Positions 10,886 through 19,862 of a stretch of 64,000 nucleotides of DNA are shown here, piece after piece; the first letter of the stretch is position 1, and every line of letters starts with the position of its first letter. The stretch covers positions 62,001 through 126,000 of the forward strand of contig NZ_JARUXE010000005.1 of assembly GCF_030433895.1 (NCBI RefSeq), in the 5' to 3' direction. Source of the stretch: Arthrobacter sp. PsM3 (GTDB taxonomy: Bacteria > Actinomycetota > Actinomycetes > Actinomycetales > Micrococcaceae). A program made the position numbers and the translations under genes. The notes under the pieces are model-generated. The model worked only from the letters and a program-made list of their open reading frames with translations. It searched no databases and was not told where the DNA came from.

Positions 10886-10943
10886 CGAAGTATTCCTTTT
10901 TTCCTATTCAGGTCGGAGGGGCGGGGCGGGTTACTTGACGTCG

Positions 10944-11861
10944 CTACTTGACGGCGCCGAGCGAGAGGCCCTGGACGAGTTTGTCCTGGGCGGCGAAGCC
11001 GGCGAACAGCACCGGGAGGGAGACCACGACGGCGGCCGCGCAGACCTTGGCGAGGAACAGCCCCTGGCTGGAGACGAAGCCGGTGAGGAAGACGGGAGCG
11101 GTTCCGGCCACGACGCCGGTAAGGACCCGGGCCAGGAGGAGTTCGTTCCAGCTGAAGATGAAGCAGATCAGGGCGGTGGCGGCGATGCCGGGCATCGCCA
11201 CGGGGGCGACGACCTTGCGGAGCGTCAGCAGCAGGCCCGCGCCGTCGATCTGGGCGGCTTCGAGCATTTCGACCGGCACTTCGTCGAGGAAGGAGCGCAT
11301 CATCCACACGGCGATGGGCAGGTTCATCGAGGTGTACATCAGGCCCAGGAACCAGATGTTATCGAGGGCGCCGGCGTTTTTGGCGAAAAGGTAGAGCGGC
11401 AGGACCGCGGCGACCACCGGCATCATCTTGGTGGAGAGGAAGAAGAACATGACGTCGGTCCACTTCTTCACCGGCCGGATGGACAGCGCGTACGCGGCCG
11501 GGATGGCCAGCAGCAGCACCAGCACGGTGGAGAAGATGGAGGCGGTGGCGGAGTTGATCAGCGACGGCCACGGGCTGACCCCGGAGCTTGCACCGAAGAA
11601 CTCCTGGTAGGCGTCCAGCGTCAGGCCGGCGGCGATCGAGGGCGGGTTGGTCGCGGCGTCCGTTTCCGAGTGGAACGAGGTCAGGATCATCCACAGGACC
11701 GGTACCGCGAACATCAAGGCCAGCAGCCAGGCCGCGATTCCCGCCGCGGTGTTGTTGCGGGTGGGATCCATGCGGGACTTGCCCCGGCGCCGTGGCGTGG
11801 TGTTGAGGGCGGCCGGGCCGGGGACTGATGTCCGGGGTTCGGTGGGGTTCAGCGTGCTCAT
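10944..11861 (-). CDS. Carbohydrate ABC transporter permease (MalG/SmoG type)
   Basis: The 305-residue inner-membrane subunit has six predicted helices and the EAA loop that contacts the ATPase (EMLEAAQIDGAGLLLTLRKV). Its start (MSTLNPTEPRT, ATG 11861) overlaps the stop of the first permease gene in an ATGA, so the two are translationally coupled. The open frame extends far upstream of this ATG, but that part is a shadow of the neighbouring genes. No ATP-binding subunit is encoded here; a shared MsiK-type ATPase elsewhere is likely, as in other actinobacteria. Confidence 0.88.
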   Translation of the reverse strand: MSTLNPTEPRTSVPGPAALNTTPRRRGKSRMDPTRNNTAAGIAAWLLALMFAVPVLWMILTSFHSETDAATNPPSIAAGLTLDAYQEFFGASSGVSPWPSLINSATASIFSTVLVLLLAIPAAYALSIRPVKKWTDVMFFFLSTKMMPVVAAVLPLYLFAKNAGALDNIWFLGLMYTSMNLPIAVWMMRSFLDEVPVEMLEAAQIDGAGLLLTLRKVVAPVAMPGIAATALICFIFSWNELLLARVLTGVVAGTAPVFLTGFVSSQGLFLAKVCAAAVVVSLPVLFAGFAAQDKLVQGLSLGAVK

Positions 11862-12826
11862 CGTCCTGCTTCCTTCTTGAAGAGCGAGAATACGGTGCGG
11901 AGTGCGAAGGTCGCCACGATGATGGTGCCGATGACCACCAGGACGCCGGCGGCGGACGCCAGGCCGTATTCGTTGGCGAAGTAGAACGTCTCGTAGATGG
12001 CGTAGGGCAGGTTGGCCGTGCCCAGGCCGCCGGAGGTGAGGGTGAAGACGGCATCGAAGTTCTGCACGATGTAGATGGCTCCGAGCAGTCCGCCGAGTTC
12101 CAGATATTGCCGCAGGTGCGGCAGCGTGAGGTGGCGGAAAATCGCCCAGGGAGTTGCGCCGTCCATTTGGGCGGCTTCGACCGTGTCCATGGGACGGGAC
12201 TGCAGACCGGCAAGCAGGATGAGCATCATGAACGGTGTCCACTGCCAGACCAGGGAGATGATGATGGCCAGCAAGGGCGCCGAGGACAGCAGGTCCGTCT
12301 GGGGCGGGGTGTCGCTGCCGAACAGCGACCAGACCCAGGTCAGGGTGCCGTTGATCAGGCCGTAGACGGGGTTGAGGATGGCATGCTTCCAGATCAGCGC
12401 CGCGGCCACCGGCACCACAAGGAACGGTGCGATCAGCAGGGTCCGGGCCAGTCCGCGGCCGATGAACTTCTTGTCCAGCAGCAGGGCCAGGCCCAGCCCG
12501 AGGAGCAGGCTGGCAAGGACCACCGAGACGGTCATGACGATGGTGGTGACGATCGCCTGCAGAAAGTAGGGATCCGTGAGGACCTGGACGTAGTTGTCGA
12601 ACCCGGCAAACCCGGTTGTGCCAGGGCTCAGGCTGTTCCAGTTCATGAACGAAATGACCAGGGTCACGACGAACGGAAGCTGGGTGACGATGATGAGGAA
12701 GATCAGGGCCGGCAGCAGCGGTGCACGCCGTACCCAGGCCAGAGCCCGTTCCCGTGCCTTGGCGTCCCTGGAAGGTTTGGCTGTGGTGCTCCCGTGCCGG
12801 GAGACGCGCGCCGTTGCGGTAGTCAT
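11858..12826 (-). CDS. Sugar ABC transporter permease (MalF/SmoF type)
   Basis: The 322-residue permease has six hydrophobic helices, a basic cytosolic N-terminus and the EAA loop DTVEAAQMDGATPWAIFRHL. It pairs with the downstream permease to form the channel. It lies between the binding-protein gene (24 bp upstream) and the second permease (4-bp overlap). Confidence 0.88.
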   Translation of the reverse strand: MTTATARVSRHGSTTAKPSRDAKARERALAWVRRAPLLPALIFLIIVTQLPFVVTLVISFMNWNSLSPGTTGFAGFDNYVQVLTDPYFLQAIVTTIVMTVSVVLASLLLGLGLALLLDKKFIGRGLARTLLIAPFLVVPVAAALIWKHAILNPVYGLINGTLTWVWSLFGSDTPPQTDLLSSAPLLAIIISLVWQWTPFMMLILLAGLQSRPMDTVEAAQMDGATPWAIFRHLTLPHLRQYLELGGLLGAIYIVQNFDAVFTLTSGGLGTANLPYAIYETFYFANEYGLASAAGVLVVIGTIIVATFALRTVFSLFKKEAGR

Positions 12827-12849
12827 GATGTTCTCCTGCGGTTAGGTGG

Positions 12850-14199
12850 TTACTTCTTGTACTTGTCGCCGACTTTTTGTGCGGCTTCCTGGCCCTTGGC
12901 CAGCGCGTCGGCCACAGTGCCTTGGCCGGCGATGGCGGAGCTGACACCCTGGGACACCCGGGTGCCCAGGGCCGCGAACTCGGGAATGCCGACAAACTGG
13001 ATGCCCGCCGCCGGCCGCGGCTGGACCCCGGGGTTCTTCGGATCCGCGTTCTCGATGGCGAAGCGTTCGGCTTTGAAGAACGGTGCGGCCTTCTGGAACT
13101 CGGCATTCTCGTAGGTGGAGATGCGTTTGCCGGAGGGAACCTTGGCCCAGCCCAGCTTGGACGCCACCAGTTCCTCGTACTTCCTGGAGCTGGCCCAGGC
13201 GATGAACTTCCCGGCGGCATCCTGCTTCTTGGAGGCCGACTGCACGGCCCAGGACCAGGTCCACAGCCAGCCCGAGGACTTGGTCTCCTTCACGGGCGCC
13301 TGGGCGTAGCCAATCTTGCCCTTCACCGGGGAGGCCTCGGCTTCCAGGGCGCCGGCCGCGGAGGTGGCGTCGTACCACATGGCGACTTTGCCCTGGCTCA
13401 TGTTGTTCAGGCATTCGGCGAACCCGGCCTGGGCGGCGCCGGCTTCGCCGTGATCGCGGACCAGCTTGGTGTAGAAATCAACCGCCGCGGTGAATTCCGG
13501 AGCGTTGACCTTCGCGTTCCAGTCCTTATCGAACCAGGTCCCGCCAAAAGTGTTCACCACGGTCGTCAGGGGTGCGAAGACCTGGCCCCAGCCGGGCTGG
13601 CCGCGCAGGCAGATGCCCTTCATACCGGGAGTTGCACCATCAACCTTGGCGGCGACGTCGGCGACCTGGTCCCACGTGGGCTTCTCCGGCATTGTCAGGC
13701 CCTTGGCGTCGAGAATGTCTTTCCGGTACATGAGGAAGGAGGACTCCCCGTAGAACGGTTCGCCATAGAGCTTGCCGTCCTTGCCGGTCAGCGACGCCGT
13801 GTAGGCCGGCAGGATGTCCGCCTGGTTGAACCCGGCATCCTTGGCGACACTGTCCAGAGGGGCCAGCCAGCCGTTGGCGGAGTAGAACGGGATCTCGTAG
13901 TTGGACAGCGACGCAACGTCGTACTGGCCTGCCTGGCTGGAAAACTCCTGGCTGATTTTGGCGCGGACGTCGTTTTCCGGCAGGACGGTGTAATTGACCC
14001 TGATGCCGGTTTCCTTGGTGAAGTTCTCAGCGGTGAGCCGCTGCAGGTCCTCCATCTGGGGGTTGTTCACCATCAGGACATTGATGGCGTTCGGGTCTCC
14101 TGCGGAGTTGCCTCCGCCGGCACCTGCACAGGCTGTGGCGCTGAGCGCCACGCACAGGGCAGCTGCGGCCAACGAGGCGACGCGTGTTTTTGCGCGCAT
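12850..14199 (-). CDS. Extracellular polyol/sugar-binding lipoprotein of an ABC importer
   Basis: A signal peptide with lipobox ATAC (Cys24) leads a 449-residue family-1 solute-binding protein. Segments such as NVLMVNNPQMEDLQRL and LYGEPFYGESSFLMYRKDIL match the sorbitol/mannitol-binding SmoE type. It is the first gene of the operon and would capture a polyol outside the membrane for the two permeases. The dehydrogenase and PfkB kinase downstream support a polyol substrate. The AraC/cupin gene diverges from it across 286 bp and is the likely regulator. Confidence 0.88.
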   Translation of the reverse strand: MRAKTRVASLAAAALCVALSATACAGAGGGNSAGDPNAINVLMVNNPQMEDLQRLTAENFTKETGIRVNYTVLPENDVRAKISQEFSSQAGQYDVASLSNYEIPFYSANGWLAPLDSVAKDAGFNQADILPAYTASLTGKDGKLYGEPFYGESSFLMYRKDILDAKGLTMPEKPTWDQVADVAAKVDGATPGMKGICLRGQPGWGQVFAPLTTVVNTFGGTWFDKDWNAKVNAPEFTAAVDFYTKLVRDHGEAGAAQAGFAECLNNMSQGKVAMWYDATSAAGALEAEASPVKGKIGYAQAPVKETKSSGWLWTWSWAVQSASKKQDAAGKFIAWASSRKYEELVASKLGWAKVPSGKRISTYENAEFQKAAPFFKAERFAIENADPKNPGVQPRPAAGIQFVGIPEFAALGTRVSQGVSSAIAGQGTVADALAKGQEAAQKVGDKYKK

Positions 14200-14485
14200 T
14201 CAAGGACTCCTTCGTTCTTCAGGGGGTGCAATGCGCCCTGCACTTCGACTGCTGTGTCGGGGTGCGGCGCCGGAAGCGGGGCCGGGGCTGGAAGCTGGGC
14301 TTGGAAGCCGGGGTGCCGCGCTGATGTTCCTCAAGATTAGGCCTGTGGCATGGGGCACAACTAGCGCCGTGGTTGCCGGATTCTGATACTTATTTTCCTT
14401 TCCTGCCCCCGGCCGGGCGATACCCTAGGAGAAGACGGTCAAAGGGCTGTCCACATTTCATAACCCAACCCCACGGAGAACCACG

Positions 14486-15409
14486 ATGAGCTCGGCGGAC
14501 CCCAGCGACGGTGCAACAGCCCGGCTTGCAGAGCGGCTGCTGGGCATGCGCGCAAACCGGGAGGTCATCCCGGAAGACCCGAGCCATTCAGTCCGGTGGC
14601 ACGAGCACGACTACCCCAGCCCGGTGGCACGCTGGAACTACCATCCCGAATACGAGCTGCACCTCATTCGAAAAGGCACCGGGAAGTTCATCGTGGGGGA
14701 CCACATCGGCACGTTCGAGGCCGGACACGTGGCCCTGGTGGGGCCGGGGCTGCCGCACGACTGGGTCAGTGACCTTGAGGCCGGGGAGGTCCTCCAGGGC
14801 AGGGACGCCCTCATCCAGTTCGACGGAAAATGGGTGGAGCAGGCGACGTCGATCATTCCGGAAATGGCCGAGGTCAAACCGCTGCTGGAGCAGTCCTCCC
14901 GCGGGATCGAGTTCCTGGGACGGTCCGCCAAGGCGGCCGCCGCATCCATCGACGCGATGGGCACCTCAACCGGCCTGGAGCGGCTGCACCACCTTTTCGA
15001 GCTCCTCACGGTCCTGGCCCGCGCTCCCCTGGAGGAGCGGCGCTACCTGGCCGACGAATGGTTCAGGCCCCAACTCGACGGGCAGGCCGCGGCCGTGGTG
15101 GACATCGTCCTCGAGTACGTTTTCAGCAACCACGCCGGCAGCGTCAAAATGTCCGAGGCTGCCGCGCTGGTCGGAATGTCAGAGCCGACGTTTTCCAAAT
15201 ACTTCAAACGCGCCACCGGCCAGAACTTCAGTGACCTGGTCCGCAAACTGCGTCTCGCCCACGCCCGCCGCCTGCTGGAACACAGCGACAACGCCATCTC
15301 CGCCATTTGCTACGAGGTGGGCTTCTCGAACCTCTCCAATTTCAACCGGCATTTCCTCAACGACGCCGGCGAAACCCCGCGCGGCTACCGCCAGCGGGTC
15401 CGGGGCTGA
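14486..15409 (+). CDS. AraC-family regulator with N-terminal cupin domain
   Basis: The 307-residue protein has a cupin sensor (residues about 30-110, HPEYELHLIRKGTGKFIVGD and GHVALVGPGLPHDWV) and a C-terminal double HTH with SEAAALVGMSEPTFSKYFKR and AISAICYEVGFSNLSNFNRH. This layout is that of sugar-responsive AraC regulators. It is divergent from the polyol operon and probably activates it. GGAGAA lies before the ATG. Its 3' side is followed by a strong hairpin at 15564. Confidence 0.9.
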   Translation: MSSADPSDGATARLAERLLGMRANREVIPEDPSHSVRWHEHDYPSPVARWNYHPEYELHLIRKGTGKFIVGDHIGTFEAGHVALVGPGLPHDWVSDLEAGEVLQGRDALIQFDGKWVEQATSIIPEMAEVKPLLEQSSRGIEFLGRSAKAAAASIDAMGTSTGLERLHHLFELLTVLARAPLEERRYLADEWFRPQLDGQAAAVVDIVLEYVFSNHAGSVKMSEAAALVGMSEPTFSKYFKRATGQNFSDLVRKLRLAHARRLLEHSDNAISAICYEVGFSNLSNFNRHFLNDAGETPRGYRQRVRG

Positions 15410-15501
15410 GCGCCGCTGCACTGTCCGCGGCCGACCGTGGGACGCCCCGCCGGGCGGCCTGCTCCGCGGTGAGAGGGCGGCCGGGCGCAATGGCGGCCTA
15501 T

Positions 15502-15517
15502 ATACCCATTGGGGTAT
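15502..15517. promoter_or_regulatory. CsoR-like inverted repeat without an obvious target gene
   Basis: ATACCC-ATTG-GGGTAT is a perfect 6+4+6 inverted repeat, resembling operators of CsoR-type copper or persulfide repressors. It sits in the 298-bp gap between the convergent araC and oxidoreductase genes. A 24-codon reading frame starting at 15490 spans it but is not convincing. It may mark a lost gene. Confidence 0.35.
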
Positions 15518-15563
15518 TCGGTGGGTCCAGCTCGTACTGGCAGTCCGTTGCGGGCCAGCACTG

Positions 15564-15599
15564 AACGGACGACGGCGGGACCTCCCGCCGTCGTCCGTT
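15564..15599 (+). terminator. Perfect 17-bp hairpin, repeated terminator family
   Basis: The left arm AACGGACGACGGCGGGA (15564-15580), loop CC and exactly complementary right arm (15583-15599) form the strongest hairpin of the family in this window. It lies between two convergent genes and can terminate in both directions. Confidence 0.75.
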
Positions 15600-15707
15600 T
15601 GCGTGTGCAAGGGTTCTGCAGCCGTCGCGGTTGCCTTAGCCTGACGCGGTCCCTGCACCGAGAGCCTTCCAACAGGAGAGGCGTGCGGCCGCTCCGCTGA
15701 GCGGGCG

Positions 15708-16820
15708 CTAGGAGGTGGCCGCCAGGGCAGGCGCCGCAATGGTGGCGAGCTCCACCGGAGCGGGGCGCGCGGCTGTGCTGTCGATCCTGACCGGTGCGCC
15801 CGTGTGGGCCGACTCCAGCAAGGACTCCATCACATCCAAAGCGTGGAAGGCCAGGGCGCCTCCTGCTCTGGCCTCCTGGCCGGCGGGGGTGCGGACGAGG
15901 TCTGCGATGCCGAAGCCCCGCCCCGAGTCCTCGTAACCGGCGGAGACGGGAAGGGTTTCCCAGTCATCCGCACCAAGGGTGAAGAGCTGCACGTCGCCTG
16001 CGAAGTGGTTGGGGTCCGGGACCGCCAGGGAGCCGTGCTCGCCGTGGACTTCGATGTTGGCGCTCTTGGTCTTCACCGCGTCGAAGCTCATCACCAGAGT
16101 GGACAATGCCCCCGAGGCGTGGACAAGGACGCCGGTAACGTGTGTATCGATCGCCACCGGCACTATCTGGCCTTCGCGCGGACCTGAGCCGATGGTCCGC
16201 TCGTCGCGGGTGTGGCTCGCAACCCCGATCACCGAGACCACCGGCCCCAGCAAGGTGACCAGCGCAGAGACGTAGTACGGTCCCATGTCCAGGAGCGGCC
16301 CGCCGCCGGGCTGGTAGTAGAAGTCCGGGTTCGGATGCCAGCGCTCGTGACCGGGCGTGACCATGGTGGCCGTCGCGGAGATGGGTCTGCCGATGAGCCC
16401 GTCGTCGATCGCTTTCCGGGCGGTCTGGATCCCGGTGCCGAGCACGGTGTCCGGGGCGCAACCGACCGCAACGCCGGCTGTCCGCGCGGCGTCCAGCACC
16501 TGCCGGGCCTCTGCCGCGGTTGCTGCTAGGGGCTTTTCTCCGTAGACGGATTTGCCGGCGGCAATGGCGCGCAGGGCGATCTCGGCGTGGGCTGCGGGAA
16601 TGGTCAGGTTCAGGACGAGCTCTACGTCGTCGGCGGCCAGGAGCGCATCGACCGTGAGTGCCCGGACGCCGTCGTACGAGTCGGCCACAGCCTGCGCCCG
16701 GGCGGGATCCAGGTCCGCTACGGCGACGAGGTTGATGTCTTCGAGACGGCGGAAGTTCGCTAGATACTGCGCGATGATGGCTCCGCAGCCAATGATTCCA
16801 ATATTTACCGGCTTGCCCAC
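15708..16820 (-). CDS. Gfo/Idh/MocA-family oxidoreductase (sugar operon, last gene)
   Basis: The 370-residue enzyme has an N-terminal NAD(P)-binding fold (NIGIIGCGAIIAQYLANF), the catalytic GEKPLAATAAE motif and a C-terminal alpha/beta domain. I chose GTG 16820 because AAAGGGG precedes it and the Rossmann strand begins at once; the longer frame only shadows the ThuA gene, which it overlaps by 16 bp. It lies at the end of an ABC sugar operon with a ThuA-like protein and a sugar isomerase. It may oxidise a sugar at C3, or act on a keto-sugar product. The substrate is unknown. Confidence 0.85.
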   Translation of the reverse strand: MGKPVNIGIIGCGAIIAQYLANFRRLEDINLVAVADLDPARAQAVADSYDGVRALTVDALLAADDVELVLNLTIPAAHAEIALRAIAAGKSVYGEKPLAATAAEARQVLDAARTAGVAVGCAPDTVLGTGIQTARKAIDDGLIGRPISATATMVTPGHERWHPNPDFYYQPGGGPLLDMGPYYVSALVTLLGPVVSVIGVASHTRDERTIGSGPREGQIVPVAIDTHVTGVLVHASGALSTLVMSFDAVKTKSANIEVHGEHGSLAVPDPNHFAGDVQLFTLGADDWETLPVSAGYEDSGRGFGIADLVRTPAGQEARAGGALAFHALDVMESLLESAHTGAPVRIDSTAARPAPVELATIAAPALAATS

Positions 16821-17506
16821 AGCAGGCCCCTTTCGATGATGGTGCGGACGTTGCTGTCCTGGAGGATTTCGACACGGTGCCCGGGGGTGCAGACGAAGAT
16901 CTTGCCCTTGCCCCATTGCCGGGTCCAGATGGCCGGCGAAGTGACTTCCCGGTGCCAGGGGTCCCATTCCCGGACTTTCTGGGTGGTGGTGGCCAGGACG
17001 TCAATGTAGTCGTCGGCGAGGACCCAGTACTGCTCGGTCACAAGGTCGAAGTCACCGAGACCGGCAGTGATGGGATGGTCCGCTGCCGCCGGGAGCATGT
17101 TGACGGTGTGCGGGACGTAGTTGTCGGGTTGGCCGCCCGTCCGTTCATCCGGGTGCTTGCCCGGGTGGCAGGCAAACTGGCCCCCGATCAGGTGCAGGTA
17201 GTCCGAGGTGTCGCGGTAGGAATCCGCGATGCCGCCGTGCCAGCCGGCGAGGCCTGTGCCGTTCTCGACGGCGGCCCGCAGGCCCTCAAATTCGTCTTTC
17301 TCGATGGTGGACATAGTCATGCATTGCATAATCAGGTCCACACCGGCCATGTAGTCGGCATCGGCATAGATTTTGGGCGATTCTTCCACCCGGACCTGGT
17401 AGCCGTTGGCTTTCAAGTATGGGATGAATTCCTCGGTGGCCTCAACGGGCTGGTGCCCGTCCCAGCCGCCGCGCACCACGAGGGCGGTTTTGTGGTTGAT
17501 TGTCAT
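16805..17506 (-). CDS. ThuA-like domain protein (trehalose-utilisation family)
   Basis: The 233-residue protein has the ThuA fold: ALVVRGGWDGHQPVEATEEF at the start, GLAGWHGGIADSYRDTSDYL in the middle and GKIFVCTPGHRVEIL at the end. ThuA proteins form a glutamine-amidotransferase-like fold and act in keto-disaccharide metabolism; the trehalose/sucrose ThuA-ThuB pair is the known example. ATG 17506 follows AGAGGAAC, so the longer in-frame extension is rejected. It overlaps the downstream oxidoreductase gene by 16 bp, consistent with coupling. Confidence 0.85.
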   Translation of the reverse strand: MTINHKTALVVRGGWDGHQPVEATEEFIPYLKANGYQVRVEESPKIYADADYMAGVDLIMQCMTMSTIEKDEFEGLRAAVENGTGLAGWHGGIADSYRDTSDYLHLIGGQFACHPGKHPDERTGGQPDNYVPHTVNMLPAAADHPITAGLGDFDLVTEQYWVLADDYIDVLATTTQKVREWDPWHREVTSPAIWTRQWGKGKIFVCTPGHRVEILQDSNVRTIIERGLLWASR

Positions 17507-17546
17507 GGAGTTCCTCTGTTGTTGGTTTGTGATGGCCGTGCCCGGC

Positions 17547-18551
17547 TCAACGGGCGGCGAAGGCCGCATCGAACGCGGCCACGGGTGGTGTGATCGTGGC
17601 CAGTTCCTTCACCAGTGCGAGGGCCTGCGGTGCGCCGACCAGGCGGTCCATGCCGGCGTCTTCCCATTCGATGCTGGTGGGTCCCTGATATCCGATGGCA
17701 TTAAGGGTTCGGAAAATCGGCTCCCAATTGACGTCGCCATGACCGGCCGTGACGAAATCCCACCCGCGGCGCGGGTCGGCCCAGGGAAGGTGGGACCCGA
17801 GCCGGCCATTGCGGCCGTTGAGCTGACGGACGGACTCCTTGACGTGAACGTGGAAGATCTTCTCGGCGAAGTCCTGGAGGAACATGACAGGGTCCAAGTC
17901 CTGCCAGATAAAGTGCGAGGGGTCGAAGTTCAGGCCGAAGTTCTCCCGGTGCCCGATGGCCTCGAGGGTGCGTTTGGCGGTCCAGTAGTCGTAGGCGATT
18001 TCGGACGGGTGGACCTCAAGGGCAAATCGGACCCCTACGTCGTCGAAGACGTCGAGGATCGGGTTCCAGCGGTCGGCGAAGTCCTGGTAACCACGTTCGA
18101 TCATTGCGTCCGAGGCGGGCGGGAACATGGCGACACATTTCCAGATCGAGGATCCGGTGAAGCCGGTGACGGTGTTGACGCCAAGTCTGGCGGCCGCACG
18201 TGCCGTGGTCTTCATGGCCTCGGCGGCACGGGAGCGGACCCCTTCAGCGTCGCCGTCGCCCCACACAGAGGCTGGAAGAATGCCTTCGTGGCGTTCGTCG
18301 ATCGGGTCATCACAGACGGCCTGTCCGGTGAGATGGTTGGCGATTGCGTGGACCTTGAGCCGGTGCTTGTCCAGGATGTCCAGCCGGTTCTGGACGTAGG
18401 CGTCGTCCTCGACGGCTCGCTGCGGGTCCAAGTGGTCGCCCCAGCAGGCGATCTCCAGGCCGTCGAAGCCCCACTCGCCGGCGAGCCTCGCCACCTCTTC
18501 GAAGGGCAGGTCGGCCCACTGGCCGGTGAAGAGGGTGATGGGTCGTGTCAT
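17547..18551 (-). CDS. Sugar phosphate isomerase/epimerase family (TIM barrel)
   Basis: The 334-residue protein matches the xylose-isomerase-like TIM barrel (AP endonuclease 2 fold). Probable metal ligands lie in [38 protein letters not shown] and [11 protein letters not shown]. Members act as isomerases, epimerases or, in 3-keto-glycoside pathways, as lyases/hydrolases. AGAGGAAAC precedes ATG 18551, which lies 12 bp after the stop of the upstream oxidoreductase gene. It is a middle gene of the operon. The particular reaction is not known. Confidence 0.85.
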   Translation of the reverse strand: MTRPITLFTGQWADLPFEEVARLAGEWGFDGLEIACWGDHLDPQRAVEDDAYVQNRLDILDKHRLKVHAIANHLTGQAVCDDPIDERHEGILPASVWGDGDAEGVRSRAAEAMKTTARAAARLGVNTVTGFTGSSIWKCVAMFPPASDAMIERGYQDFADRWNPILDVFDDVGVRFALEVHPSEIAYDYWTAKRTLEAIGHRENFGLNFDPSHFIWQDLDPVMFLQDFAEKIFHVHVKESVRQLNGRNGRLGSHLPWADPRRGWDFVTAGHGDVNWEPIFRTLNAIGYQGPTSIEWEDAGMDRLVGAPQALALVKELATITPPVAAFDAAFAAR

Positions 18552-18562
18552 GGTGTTTCCTC

Positions 18563-19798
18563 TCAGACGGTGTGCCAGCGGCTGTCGGCGTGGGCACTGG
18601 CTTCGACGGCGGCGAGGACTTTCTGGACCTGGAGTGCGTCGGCGAAGGATGGTGCCGGGGGCTGGCTGCCGGCGATGGCGTGGACGAGGTCGACCACCTG
18701 GTGGGTGAAGAGGTGTTCGTAGCCCAGTCCGTGGCCGGTGGGCCACCAGTTCCCGGCGTAGGGGTGTTGGGGTTCGGTGACGAGTATCTTGCGGAAGCCG
18801 GCATCGGAGCCGTCGGCGGCGTCGTAGACGGAAAGTGCGTTCATGTCCTCGAAGTCGAAGGCCAGCGAGCCGGCAGTTCCGTTAATTTCCAGGCGCATGG
18901 CGTTCTTCCGGCCGAGGGCGAAGCGGGTGGCTTCGAACACTCCGATCGGCCCTGCGGCGGACCCCTTGCCGGATCCGGGGGCGGTGCCGTTGCCGTTGCC
19001 GTTGCCGTTGCCGGCGAAGCGTGCGCTGAAGATGGCGGCGTCGTCCACGCTGACCGGCCCCCGCACTGTATCGGCGCCGGAGGCGCCGTGCCCGCCCAGG
19101 CCCACAAGGTCCCCGGCGACGGGGCGTTCGGTGACGAAGGTCTGCAGCAGGGCCGACACGCCGGTGATGTTGAGACCGGTGATCCACTGGGCGGCGTCGA
19201 TGCTGTGGGCACCAATGTCCCCAAGCGCGCCGGAGCCGGACTTGGACTTGTCCAGCCGCCAGGTCAGCGGCGCGTCGGCATCGCTGAGCCAGTCCTGCAG
19301 GTACTGTGCCCGGACGTGCCGGATCTGTCCGAGCCGGCCCTCGGCGACCATCCGCCGGGCCAGGGCCAGTGCCGGGGTACGGCGGTAGCTGAAGCCGCAC
19401 ATCGAGTACACGCCCCGGGCCGCCGCAGCGTCCGCGGCCGCGGCCATCCGCTCGGCGTCGGCCACCGAGTTGGCCAGCGGCTTCTCGCACAGGACATGCT
19501 TGCCGGCCTCGAGCGCGGCGATGGCGATCTCGGCATGCGTGTCGCCCGGGCTGCAGATGTCGATCAGGTCGATGTCGTCCCGCTCGATCAAGCGCCGCCA
19601 GTCCGTCTCGGCGGACTCCCACCCCATCTTCTGCGCGGCGGCCCGCACGCCTTCCTCGTTCCGGCCCGCGATCGCGGTCAGTTCAGGCCGCAGCGGCAGG
19701 TCAAAGAACCGCGGCGCGGTCCGCCACGCGTGGGAATGGGCGGCCCCCATAAACGCATAGCCCACCATCCCCACACGCAGGGTCGTCGGGTCAGTCAT
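18563..19798 (-). CDS. Gfo/Idh/MocA-family oxidoreductase with Gly-Asn repeat insert
   Basis: The 411-residue protein has an N-terminal NAD(P) fold ([18 protein letters not shown]), the [13 protein letters not shown] catalytic motif and [16 protein letters not shown] before the substrate domain. It follows the ABC permeases in the sugar operon and may be the first catabolic enzyme. An unusual Gly-Asn run sits about 265 residues in, encoded by a hexanucleotide tandem repeat. ATG 19798 is supported by homology; the open frame runs upstream but lacks family sequence. Confidence 0.88.
   Translation of the reverse strand: MTDPTTLRVGMVGYAFMGAAHSHAWRTAPRFFDLPLRPELTAIAGRNEEGVRAAAQKMGWESAETDWRRLIERDDIDLIDICSPGDTHAEIAIAALEAGKHVLCEKPLANSVADAERMAAAADAAAARGVYSMCGFSYRRTPALALARRMVAEGRLGQIRHVRAQYLQDWLSDADAPLTWRLDKSKSGSGALGDIGAHSIDAAQWITGLNITGVSALLQTFVTERPVAGDLVGLGGHGASGADTVRGPVSVDDAAIFSARFAGNGNGNGNGTAPGSGKGSAAGPIGVFEATRFALGRKNAMRLEINGTAGSLAFDFEDMNALSVYDAADGSDAGFRKILVTEPQHPYAGNWWPTGHGLGYEHLFTHQVVDLVHAIAGSQPPAPSFADALQVQKVLAAVEASAHADSRWHTV
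18986..19012. repeat. Tandem hexanucleotide repeat inside an oxidoreductase gene
   Basis: The unit GCCGTT repeats about 4.5 times. On the coding (minus) strand it encodes alternating Gly and Asn. Being a multiple of three, copy changes would lengthen or shorten a surface loop without shifting the frame. Confidence 0.8.
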
Positions 19799-19862
19799 CG
19801 GTAATCCTTTCCAGATGGATTGAGATCGGTTGCGCAGCCCAAGGCACGCGGCTCTCGATGCG

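Noticed and set aside
11828..13114. Long plus-strand open frame opposite the polyol ABC genes
   Set aside because: It is antisense to clear permease and binding-protein genes and has composition typical of shadow frames.
12877..14340. Plus-strand frame of 487 codons opposite the binding protein
   Set aside because: The minus-strand frame encodes a lipoprotein with signal and family motifs; the plus frame has none.
15490..15561. Tiny ORF (MAAYIPIGVFGGSSSYWQ and on) over the CsoR-like dyad
   Set aside because: 24 codons, no ribosome site and no recognisable features.
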